NCBI GenBank assembly: GCA_028824125.1
Contig: JAPPES010000141.1
Coordinates: 1-38,691 of the forward strand
Reading direction: 5' to 3'
Source: Candidatus Poribacteria bacterium
GTDB lineage: Bacteria > Poribacteria > WGA-4E > WGA-3G
Length of the DNA stretch: 38,691 bases
Shown: piece after piece, positions 31,426-38,691 of the stretch
How positions within the stretch are numbered: position 1 is the stretch's first letter
How the letters are laid out: the number at the start of each line of letters is the position of its first letter
Program-made: the position numbers and the translations under genes
The notes under the pieces: generated by a model
Told to the model about the DNA's origin: nothing
Database searches by the model: none
What the model saw: only the letters and a program-made list of their open reading frames with translations

Positions 31426-32439
31426 CTAATTAACCAATTCAAACACAACCGGAAGTTCAAGCCGTATGCTGTTGCCTGACTGTCCTTCGGGGAACGGTGG
31501 ATAAGGTTCTGCGTTTTGGACAGCCGCAAGGGCGGCACTATCCAACACACGCGAACCAGACGAATTTGACACCTTCGGATCCCGGATGGTGCCGTCTCTC
31601 AGAAGTGTAAAACGTATCGTTGTTGAAGAACCTTCTTCTAAATTCCGAACGTTTGGCGGAAAACGTTGCACCTCTTTAATCCGTTCACGTACCTGTCTCA
31701 AAAACTCTGTGAATGACTGTTTTGTTTCCCCAAAATCTGCCGCAGCCAGTCCAATATCAGCAGAAGCGCCAAAATCCATAGACGCTAAACTTGTTTCCAT
31801 ATCCATTTTCATTGTTAATCCTGTAGTTTCAAACTTTGGCATTTGGAATTTGGGGACTGAGGAAACAATTTTCACATGACGAGTTTGTGGCATCATGTCT
31901 CTGCCAGCGCCTGATGCCGTGAGTTGCATCGTATTGTCAGATGGAAGTTCAGTCATTGGGATAGTAAAATCTGCTGGTCCTAATGAGACATTTGTATGCG
32001 TAGTTATAGCATTGCTTTTCGGTACAAGGACTTCAATGGGTTTCGGTTTGGCTGTTTTCTGAGCCGCGCGTGGGGCACTGATGCGTTTTGTTTGTGGTGG
32101 CGGTTTGTCCACAACAACACTCTGCACTGTGTCTGTGTGCCTCTGCAAAACTGTCTTTTTCACAAACCAAACACCGAGGTAAATAAAAGCGGCAGCGTGA
32201 AGACCTATTGCAAGTCCGAATGCGTACTTCCTTGCTTTCGCTTTCCACTTTTTAGATGCCTGACGATTTTCACGTTGCGCATCAACAACTGTGATTGAAA
32301 CTTCGGATGCTTTTTCAGATGTCATCCGCCTCGCAACGTTTGGTGCTTTAACACCTGCGCCATCAGCTGCTACCATCTTTTTTTTCAGACGTTTCTTTCT
32401 CTGTTTGCCAGATGTATAATTAGAGAGTGCGTAACTCAT
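31426..32439 (-). CDS. TonB-family energy-transducing protein
   Basis: The 337-residue protein has a basic cytoplasmic N-terminus of about 70 residues, one membrane span (about 73-93), a Pro/Lys-rich periplasmic stretch (K-P-P-P-Q, then K-P-K-P) and a C-terminal TonB domain (about 245-337: I-R-F-T-L-L-R-D-G-T-I-R-D-P, V-L-D-S-A-A-L-A-A-V, P-Y-P-P-F-P-E-G). It couples proton motive force through an ExbBD-like motor to outer-membrane receptors. No ExbB or ExbD gene is in the window. The extended cytoplasmic N-terminus is longer than in classical TonB. GGGAGG stands nine bases before the ATG. The receptor lies upstream on the same strand. Confidence 0.92.
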   Translation of the reverse strand: MSYALSNYTSGKQRKKRLKKKMVAADGAGVKAPNVARRMTSEKASEVSITVVDAQRENRQASKKWKAKARKYAFGLAIGLHAAAFIYLGVWFVKKTVLQRHTDTVQSVVVDKPPPQTKRISAPRAAQKTAKPKPIEVLVPKSNAITTHTNVSLGPADFTIPMTELPSDNTMQLTASGAGRDMMPQTRHVKIVSSVPKFQMPKFETTGLTMKMDMETSLASMDFGASADIGLAAADFGETKQSFTEFLRQVRERIKEVQRFPPNVRNLEEGSSTTIRFTLLRDGTIRDPKVSNSSGSRVLDSAALAAVQNAEPYPPFPEGQSGNSIRLELPVVFELVN

Positions 32440-32557
32440 TCAATTTTGTCCTCCCAGATTTTGGAAAAGGCATTTGCCTATATTTATAGATTCAGTTTTC
32501 GATATGTATCATACCAAAAGCATATAAAAAACAATTCAATTCACGGGTAAACCGAAC

Positions 32558-33085
32558 TTAACCATCATCATAACTGAGTAGTTTATAACGATTACCCTTC
32601 TGGACAACGGAACCAAGAATCTTCAAATTCAACTTTTGTCCCTCAGAATTTTTTAACGTCAAAAGGGTTCCACGTAAAAGTTGGAACCCTTTATAAGATT
32701 CTGTCGGTTTGCCGAATCGTATATTTACGAAGTTAAGGTTGAGGCCTCCGTATCGGTTAATCCACCTTCTCATGCCTACGTTACATTTTTTATTTAGATT
32801 TGACCAAGCGAAATCAGGTGGAAAATTGCTTTTTGGAAAAGCGGGATAAATCCAAGAAAGGTATTCTTTCCGTTGTACCCGCAACTCGTTTAACTTTTCA
32901 ATATTTTTCTGATTTAAAGCGTCAACGACTGCCAGACCAAGTTGGTCTGGCGAGTCGAGACTGTTTTCCCACACTCGCCGCTCACACCCTATCAAACAGC
33001 TGCTAAACAGTAGAACTGCAGTCGCAGCGTAAGAGAGGTAGCACCGAGTGGAGATTGTAGTACTACGTTGTTTAGTTTCGTGCAT
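32558..33085 (-). CDS. Small uncharacterised lipoprotein
   Basis: The 175-residue protein has a lipoprotein signal (hydrophobic residues about 18-33, lipobox L-I-G-C34). The mature part contains a helix rich in polar residues (L-G-L-A-V-V-D-A-L-N-Q-K-N-I-E-K-L-N) and C-terminal strands. No family was recognised. Its ATG lies inside the end of the beta-helix lipoprotein gene, overlapping by 14 bases, so translation is probably coupled. It belongs to the TonB uptake cluster by position and may be an accessory surface or periplasmic lipoprotein. Confidence 0.8.
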   Translation of the reverse strand: MHETKQRSTTISTRCYLSYAATAVLLFSSCLIGCERRVWENSLDSPDQLGLAVVDALNQKNIEKLNELRVQRKEYLSWIYPAFPKSNFPPDFAWSNLNKKCNVGMRRWINRYGGLNLNFVNIRFGKPTESYKGFQLLRGTLLTLKNSEGQKLNLKILGSVVQKGNRYKLLSYDDG

Positions 33086-34427
33086 TCGTTGTCCAACCTG
33101 TTGTCCAGTTGTTAGAAGGACTTACACCGCCGATGAAGTTTACAGCATCAAAGAAACCGTCCGAAGGTGGCGAAGCGACACTAACAGAAGAAGTGCCATC
33201 GCTGGGGCTGAAATCCGGATTGTCCTTGTTGAATGCATCTTTGAGGTTCGGGTCGGTTTCAACGTTGCCAAGTCCCTTTGCCCAGGCTGCTTCGTCAAAA
33301 CCGTCATCATCTTTTTCATCACCGAAGTTACCCTTACCGTTGAAGAAAAAGATGCTGTTCTTAACAACCAATTTGCCATCGTCAGCTTGCTTGTGTGAGG
33401 ACTCGTTGTTAACATCAAGCCCTACTTTAGTAAAGCCTGTGACAATAAAGTTTGCATACGTTCCCGCGGCACCTTCCCGAATCAACATACCGTTATCACT
33501 TTCGGGGCCATCAGGATCACCAACAAGTGTTACGTTATAAATCGTCGGTGCAGAACGTGGCGTTGCTTCATTATTTTTACTGCTATTATCGTTTTCAAAA
33601 CCGTTATCTGCGTCGTCACCGTATTGTTGAGCAACCCAGAATTGGCCTTTACCTGTCCAACCATCGGTCCAGTCAAATGAATCATCCCGAGCACCAGTGA
33701 CAAGCGCATATTTGAGATTAACAGTGCCACCGAACATTTCAATCCCATCGTCTTGGTTCATGTGTACCTGGACATATTCTACAACAGTCCCTGAACCGAC
33801 ACCCTGGAAGGCGATACCGTTCAATTCGTTGTCTGCACTAAACTCTATACCCGCATATTCAATACGGACATAACGTAACACACCGCTGCTATCTGCAGGA
33901 TTATCACCACCAAAAGCACCTGTATCACCTTCACCGAATGTAATACCTTGATTCGTTGGTGCCCTACCGTTAATAATCAAACCACCCCATTGACCACGAC
34001 CACGTTCTCCAATTTTTGCATCGCTTGTCATTACGATAGGTGCATCGGCTGTACCTTCAGCCATAATCTTCCCACCTTGTGCAACGATCAGGGTGCCGTT
34101 CGTGGCATTTTCCCCATAAATTGTGACACCAGGTTCAATCGTTAGCGTTACACCGTCTTTGACAAACACGGCATCACGTAACACATAATCATAATCTGAT
34201 GAAAGGGTTCTATCTTCTGATAGGTCACCTTGAAGAACAGCCAGATCACGCCCATCGCCAGTGATGATTTCCCAATCTACAGGATCGGGATCAGGATCGG
34301 GTTCACTTTCTCCGCACCCAGCAAAAACCAAGGCTAATCCGACTGTGAAAATGATCATTATTTGGAACAACCAATTAAGTTTTCTCTGTGTCCATACGGA
34401 TTTCAGGGCTGACACAATATTTGACAT
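33072..34427 (-). CDS. Beta-helix lipoprotein associated with a TonB-dependent receptor
   Basis: The 451-residue protein has a lipobox F-A-G-C38 followed by an acidic D-P-D-P-D-P linker. The remainder has repeated short strands with Gly, Asn and Asp turns (L-T-I-E-P-G-V-T-I-Y-G, then G-G-K-I-M-A-E-G-T, Q-W-G-G-L-I-I-N-G, V-E-Y-V-Q-V), the pattern of a right-handed parallel beta-helix. It is likely outer-membrane anchored and could bind the substrate of the receptor encoded upstream. AAGGAG lies 13 bases before the ATG, a long spacing, but the start begins a good signal. The 239-base gap to the receptor gene (34428-34666) shows no clear terminator, so the two may share a transcript or this gene may have its own promoter. 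Confidence 0.88.
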   Translation of the reverse strand: MSNIVSALKSVWTQRKLNWLFQIMIIFTVGLALVFAGCGESEPDPDPDPVDWEIITGDGRDLAVLQGDLSEDRTLSSDYDYVLRDAVFVKDGVTLTIEPGVTIYGENATNGTLIVAQGGKIMAEGTADAPIVMTSDAKIGERGRGQWGGLIINGRAPTNQGITFGEGDTGAFGGDNPADSSGVLRYVRIEYAGIEFSADNELNGIAFQGVGSGTVVEYVQVHMNQDDGIEMFGGTVNLKYALVTGARDDSFDWTDGWTGKGQFWVAQQYGDDADNGFENDNSSKNNEATPRSAPTIYNVTLVGDPDGPESDNGMLIREGAAGTYANFIVTGFTKVGLDVNNESSHKQADDGKLVVKNSIFFFNGKGNFGDEKDDDGFDEAAWAKGLGNVETDPNLKDAFNKDNPDFSPSDGTSSVSVASPPSDGFFDAVNFIGGVSPSNNWTTGWTTNARN

Positions 34428-34666
34428 TAGCTTTACAGAGCTCCTTTTTTTATCTTTTATATTCCACTATGTATGATGAGTGGGCGTTCATGATTGCGAC
34501 TTGATTTAAGGTCACTGCTATCAATTTCTGTCACGTTAAAATTACTCTTTAATTGTTGCAAAATACTAACGATACTATGACTTTTTATTAAAACTACCTT
34601 ACACCATTGCCAAACAGTAAAGAGAAAATTTGCTCTCCGACAAGGCGAAAAGATAACCTTAGCTGG

Positions 34667-37519
34667 TTATAGGTTATAACTTATCCCGAATGAGAACGAC
34701 CTACCGACTTTGTATTTAACAGATGTTGCCTCACCCTGTTTGAATTGGACAGGCCGGTCGAGTAAATTTTTAGCAGAGAAACTAAATTTATATGCATCAG
34801 CGACTGTCCGACTAAAACTCATATCTAACTGGCCACGCGGTTGTTCATATACATCTGGTGCGCCATGGTTCCCTACATCAGAGAGTCGTCGTCCATAAAT
34901 ATTGTATACAACTGAACTTGAAATGTCCCAGTTTGGCTCTTCATATCCCAATGAAAGATTAATGATGTATGGACACTGTCCTTGAAGAGGACGTTCGGAA
35001 GAGGTCTGAATTCCAACATCTTCGGGGAGTACGACTCTGGACGCAATAAACGCAGCGTTTGTATTAATTGAAAAGGCACTCAATTTGGGGGAGAGCACCT
35101 CTAAGTTCTGACGCGCTTCAAATTCCAAGCCGTAGTTGTTAGCACCTTCTGCATTTTCGTAAGTAATGCGAACTTCGGCTTGCGGTTCAATAATTTGTTC
35201 AATTGGTCTATGGAATCTCTTATAAAAAGCGCTGATAGCGACTACTCCCCCACCGATTGTGTCTGGAAAGACTTCCCAACGGAAGTCGTAGTTATCAATC
35301 AGCGTCCGCTCTAACTTAGTATTTCCAAGTATTGTTCTACCACCGACAAAATCGGTAAACTCAAAAGGTGCAAGTTCTCGTAAATCGGGACGTGTAACTG
35401 TGCGTGATGCAGCAAGTCGCAAATTCATCCGCTCCGTTAAACGATATGTGATGTTAAGGCCTGGAAGTCCGTCAGAGGTTTTCAAATTTGCCTGATCTTT
35501 TTCCAACACTACGGTGGAGAACGGATCGAAAGCTGTAAGAACTTGATCAGAGTGTTCCCACCGCAAACCTGTCATCACTTGCCATTTTTGGGTGAGAGGA
35601 ATGTCAAGCATCAGATATCCTGAATAAACACTGTGGTCTGCCTCGTAGTTATCGGATCGTCGGGTGGATTCACGTAACTCAAAGACGCGCGGCGCAATAT
35701 TTTCGGTTTGGAAAAGCGTTTCCGGCGCTGATGACAAGTCAACAGTAGCATCAACATTATCTGCGGGGTGGAATCTGAATTTTCGAGCATCAAACGCGCG
35801 GGATCTTTCACGTACAAGGCCACCAAATTTGAAAAAACCTGTTTCCCTGATCGGTAATTTCCAGTCAACCCTTGCATTGTAATCATCATCTTCAAGATCG
35901 AAAAAGTACCTACTTGCGCTATTTGAAGAATCACGAAATACGTACGTTCCATCACCGTCATCTTCATAGATAGTCTCGCGTGTATCGGGTTCATTACGCG
36001 CTGCACGCGAATAAGTGAGCCGCCATTCCACAGAAAGGTCAGATTGATCTGATTGCATTTCCATAGAATCAGCGTTTTCTTCCTTAGGAGCGTTTTTAAT
36101 TTCCGCCTCTCCAAAATTGAACCCGTGAGTACCTGCCAATTGTCCTGAGAAGAGTTGACGTTCAACAAATCGGAGGCGGGTACTTCGATATATCGTATTT
36201 CTATCGGCGTTATCTCCCTCCCAGGTACGTGTTTGGTCCTCTGCAGCATGGGTTGTGAGTGTTCGTAAACTGAGAATGTGATCCGGTGAAAACCGCAGAC
36301 TCGCACTTACGACACTCCCCCAGTCCACTTCATGTCCACTCTGTTCAATAAAGTAATCTGTAACGGGAGAAAGAACCTCATTTAAGCCGATACGAAAATC
36401 TTTACGTTCTTGCGTACTGTAACTGTGGCTATTACCGTAAGAGATGACACCGAGATAACCGAATTGTTTGCCAAAGATTGTGTTACTGTTGCCGATACTG
36501 AATTTATAACCTTGATTTACAGGGATGGCTTGTCTTTCATAGGACCAAACATTAGAGAAAGCACGTCCAAACTCTTGAATCTCTTCATGTGTGAACCCTG
36601 TAGTGGTGAAACGTCCTTGTTCACGAATAGGAATTTTATCAGCTTTTTCTTCAATAATTTCTGGTAACCTACGTGAACCGTCATCAAACCCTAAAAAATC
36701 GAGACTTCCACCAGGATATGTCAATCCTTTCGTACCAGTCGCTTGTGTGTTAAAACTTGTTGACAGCGACAGCGACATCATCAACGCTTCTGGGAAGTCT
36801 TTAGTAAATACTTGCACCGAACCGCCAGCAAACCCACCCGGTTGGTCAGGGGAAAATGTTTTCACAGTTTGCAGACTCGCAAGCAGGCTTGCCGGGAAGA
36901 TGTCCATCGGGACAACCCGCCGATTCGGTTCCGGACTCGGAATCTCAACATTATTGAGAAGCGTGTTACTATAACGTTCACCTAACCCACGAACAAATAC
37001 GTATTTGCCACCTACAATACTGACACCTGTTACACGCTTAATTGCCTGAGCTGCTGAAGAGTCAGGCAGCTTGCTGATTTCTTCAGTACTAATGCTATCC
37101 TCAATTCGAGAACTCCGCATCCGTTTTTCAAGAAGACCGCGCTCCCCAGATTGGCTTAATCTAACCCTCATATTAATCGCATCTAACTTTACAACTTGTG
37201 GTTCAAGTATCACCTGTAACGGCTCCGATAAACCTTGGACGTTGACTTTAATATCAGAAAGCACAGCAGCGTTATAGAACGGAGCAGACACTTGAAAAGC
37301 GTACGTGCCAACAGGCAATTCTAAAGAAAATGCACCTGTTTCATCAGTTTTTACTTTGATGTTTGTATCTACTACCTTTATCGTCACATCCGCTAAAGGT
37401 GTATTCGTATCACTGTCTATGACAACACCTGTAATTTTTATAGTCTGTTGTGTTTCTTGAGCAAAGATAAATCCAATACCGAATATTAAGAACAACAATC
37501 CGATGCAAACGCCTCTCAT
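34667..37519 (-). CDS. TonB-dependent outer-membrane receptor with N-terminal carboxypeptidase-regulatory-like domain
   Basis: From the ATG at 37519 the product has 950 residues. This start has GAGAGG a few bases upstream and opens the signal peptide (ending I-F-A/Q-E-T) directly; further in-frame starts exist at 37531 (ATG) and 37558 (GTG). A CarboxypepD_reg-like domain covers about residues 25-115 (I-T-G-V-V-I-D-S-D-T, then T-D-E-T-G-A-F-S-L). The plug follows at about 140-255 (A-A-Q-A-I-K-R-V-T-G-V-S-I, V-F-V-R-G-L-G-E-R-Y, P-G-G-F-A-G-G-S-V). The rest is a 22-strand-type barrel ending F-S-F-G-I-S-Y-N-L. It imports an unidentified substrate using TonB energy. Downstream genes supply two lipoproteins and a TonB-family protein. 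No TonB-box assignment is safe. Confidence 0.94.
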   Translation of the reverse strand: MRGVCIGLLFLIFGIGFIFAQETQQTIKITGVVIDSDTNTPLADVTIKVVDTNIKVKTDETGAFSLELPVGTYAFQVSAPFYNAAVLSDIKVNVQGLSEPLQVILEPQVVKLDAINMRVRLSQSGERGLLEKRMRSSRIEDSISTEEISKLPDSSAAQAIKRVTGVSIVGGKYVFVRGLGERYSNTLLNNVEIPSPEPNRRVVPMDIFPASLLASLQTVKTFSPDQPGGFAGGSVQVFTKDFPEALMMSLSLSTSFNTQATGTKGLTYPGGSLDFLGFDDGSRRLPEIIEEKADKIPIREQGRFTTTGFTHEEIQEFGRAFSNVWSYERQAIPVNQGYKFSIGNSNTIFGKQFGYLGVISYGNSHSYSTQERKDFRIGLNEVLSPVTDYFIEQSGHEVDWGSVVSASLRFSPDHILSLRTLTTHAAEDQTRTWEGDNADRNTIYRSTRLRFVERQLFSGQLAGTHGFNFGEAEIKNAPKEENADSMEMQSDQSDLSVEWRLTYSRAARNEPDTRETIYEDDGDGTYVFRDSSNSASRYFFDLEDDDYNARVDWKLPIRETGFFKFGGLVRERSRAFDARKFRFHPADNVDATVDLSSAPETLFQTENIAPRVFELRESTRRSDNYEADHSVYSGYLMLDIPLTQKWQVMTGLRWEHSDQVLTAFDPFSTVVLEKDQANLKTSDGLPGLNITYRLTERMNLRLAASRTVTRPDLRELAPFEFTDFVGGRTILGNTKLERTLIDNYDFRWEVFPDTIGGGVVAISAFYKRFHRPIEQIIEPQAEVRITYENAEGANNYGLEFEARQNLEVLSPKLSAFSINTNAAFIASRVVLPEDVGIQTSSERPLQGQCPYIINLSLGYEEPNWDISSSVVYNIYGRRLSDVGNHGAPDVYEQPRGQLDMSFSRTVADAYKFSFSAKNLLDRPVQFKQGEATSVKYKVGRSFSFGISYNL

Positions 37520-37733
37520 TTTTCCTCTCATTTTAGTTCGTTTATTTTCTGATCGCACAATTTATCCTCAAAGTAATTTCCAATGGTAAGAAAATTTTAA
37601 CCCGAAATTGAAACAAAATTGTGTAATTTTTTTGCCAAATACAAGAAATTATTTTGCTTGTGTCTATTTGTGTAAATCTGCAATAATTAACCGAACACAA
37701 GTTTTAATTTCATTGCGTGGAAACTTCAAATTC

Positions 37734-38309
37734 ATGATTACGGAATTGCTTAGAAAAACAACCCATCTGGCAGGATTCTTCTTACCCCTACTTTATATTG
37801 TGCTGGAAAGGTCCACTATGTTGCTTATTGTCGGTTGTTTAGCAGGTATTGCAGTAATAGTAGAATTCTTGAAATGGGTATCTGAACGTTTCCGAGAACT
37901 CTTTTTTCGCGTTTTCAAATCCATCCTTCGCACCCACGAACAGAAAGGCGCAATTACCGGTGCGACTTACTATATCGTCAGCATCTTACTATGTATTTTC
38001 TTTTTTGAGAAATCTATTGCTATCGTCTGTATTTTTTTTATTATTTTAGGTGATACGGCTGCCGCCTTAGTTGGGAGAAGGTGGGGACGTACAAGACTTA
38101 TTGGCAATAAAAGTTTGGAGGGAAGTGCAGCTTGTTTTATTATTTGTGCAGTGATTGCGCTTTTCTGGTTAAACCCAATTATCGGTATTACTGGGGCATT
38201 TGTCGCAGCCCTTGTGGAACTCCTGCCTCTCCGAATAGACGATAACCTGACAGTCCCTCTCATCTCTGGTGCTGTGATGCAACTCATGATTAAATATCTT
38301 CCGCTATAA
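37734..38309 (+). CDS. Dolichol kinase / phosphatidate cytidylyltransferase-like membrane protein
   Basis: From the ATG at 37734 the protein has 191 residues and about five to six membrane spans. It has the hallmark motifs of the SEC59/DGK1/VTE5 group: G106-D107-T-A-A-A-L-V-G near residue 106, K126-S-L-E-G130, and R-I-D-D-N-L-T-V-P-L-I-S-G near 168-180. Members use CTP to phosphorylate polyprenols, diacylglycerol or phytol, or are annotated as cytidylyltransferases; the substrate here cannot be told. An earlier frame opening at 37608 adds 42 non-membrane residues and is not favoured. The ribosome binding site is weak (TGGA about 13 bases upstream). It is divergent from the TonB receptor gene; the 214-base gap between them (37520-37733) must hold both promoters, but I cannot assign them safely. 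Confidence 0.9.
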   Translation: MITELLRKTTHLAGFFLPLLYIVLERSTMLLIVGCLAGIAVIVEFLKWVSERFRELFFRVFKSILRTHEQKGAITGATYYIVSILLCIFFFEKSIAIVCIFFIILGDTAAALVGRRWGRTRLIGNKSLEGSAACFIICAVIALFWLNPIIGITGAFVAALVELLPLRIDDNLTVPLISGAVMQLMIKYLPL

Positions 38310-38691
38310 CGGGTATCTACGAAAGCAACCGCGCCTTACACCAGGGTTATTTAGTTTTCGGTTTTTCTGGCATATTTTCACATTTTGATATAAACTAATA
38401 TGTATGCAAAGTAGTAGGCACACGCCGTGTGCCATCCACCCAAAAATGTAAAGCGGACGGCACCAAATCAACGGTATGAATCATGGCGAATGCCATACGC
38501 GCATTCGTCTTTGCATTCCCCGCAGAGCGTGCCTGCTACCTTTAAATCAACGTTAAGTTGACACATAAGGGAGAGCACAAGCGAAACCCGACGGACGACA
38601 TAAACTATCAATCCTACTCATTAACGGAAAATTCTTAAAACTATAGTAGCATTTAGAATTAAAGCAACATTGTTTCTGTTTTATGATAGAA
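38310..38691. other. Non-coding end region with repeat element
   Basis: No gene was recognised in these 382 bases. The first ~95 bases and the last ~130 bases are AT-rich without clear signals, apart from TCAAC-GTTAA-GTTGA at 38547-38561, a small hairpin next to the repeat element. The central part is the inverted-repeat element described separately. Confidence 0.6.
38411..38539. mobile_element. MITE-like element with imperfect terminal inverted repeats
   Basis: The left end GTAGTAGGCAC (38411-38421) matches the reverse complement of the right end GTGCCTGCTAC (38529-38539) at ten of eleven positions, and the similarity fades inward. Inside are two further perfect hairpins: GGCACAC-GCC-GTGTGCC (38417-38433) and CGAATGC-CATACGC-GCATTCG (38487-38507). 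There is no coding capacity. The left end recurs at 26091-26117. Size and structure suit a non-autonomous mobile element; no target duplication was identified. Confidence 0.55.

Noticed and set aside
38411..38539. Short coding frame within the end-region repeat
   Set aside because: The sequence is made of inverted repeats, with no start plus ribosome binding site and no protein-like composition.
1..38691. CRISPR array, tRNA, rRNA or prophage genes
   Set aside because: No regularly spaced direct repeats, cloverleaf-type sequences, conserved rRNA segments, integrase, transposase or phage structural genes were recognised.

Overview
The window is a protein-coding stretch of a Gram-negative-type bacterial genome. 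It encodes lipoproteins, Sec signal peptides, a TonB protein and a TonB-dependent outer-membrane receptor. Giant TPR proteins, families of secreted LamG-like proteins, ECF sigma factors with many paralogues, and GC-rich palindromic repeats scattered in an otherwise AT-leaning sequence recall uncultivated lineages such as Candidatus Poribacteria. That assignment is an inference from style; no rRNA or marker gene is present to prove it.

Layout. (1) 116-11295 (+): a ~2990-residue secreted TPR protein, followed by a LamG-TPR protein that shares its C-terminal module. (2) 18364-11585 (-): a co-oriented run of two TPR-thioredoxin paralogues, an ECF sigma factor, three paralogous proteins built from a repeat I do not recognise (one broken by a frameshift) and three tandem 7Fe/8Fe-type ferredoxins. 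Two near-identical bipartite motifs (TGTAACC-N15-CATTCTTAC) lie upstream of the first thioredoxin gene and of the first repeat-protein gene; they look like promoters for the ECF sigma factor. This is the best candidate for an undescribed system in the window. (3) 18650-20063 (+): two lipoproteins, closed by a strong palindromic terminator. (4) 20266-30448 (+): an accessory stretch with five related secreted beta-sandwich proteins sharing a C-terminal tail of the type L-T-T-x-W-G-x-L-K. Among them lie a DUF1573 protein, a carboxypeptidase-regulatory-repeat protein, a VapBC-like toxin-antitoxin pair beside a HicB-like remnant, an unknown Cys/Trp-rich secreted protein, and a translationally coupled rhodanese-MauE/DoxX pair. 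(5) 31242-30514 (-): a sulfotransferase-like protein. (6) 37519-31426 (-): a TonB-dependent receptor, a beta-helix lipoprotein, a small lipoprotein and a TonB-family protein, ending at a clear terminator. (7) 37734-38309 (+): a dolichol-kinase/phosphatidate-cytidylyltransferase-like membrane protein, then a repeat-rich non-coding end.

How the genes may work together. Thiol and electron-transfer chemistry recurs: cytoplasmic TPR-thioredoxins and ferredoxins under one sigma factor, and a membrane rhodanese-MauE pair with a DUF1573 protein nearby. The sigma factor, promoters, thioredoxins, repeat proteins and ferredoxins plausibly form one stress- or redox-responsive regulon. The TonB cluster looks like a self-contained uptake unit of unknown substrate. 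No tRNA, rRNA, CRISPR array, transposase or phage gene was recognised.
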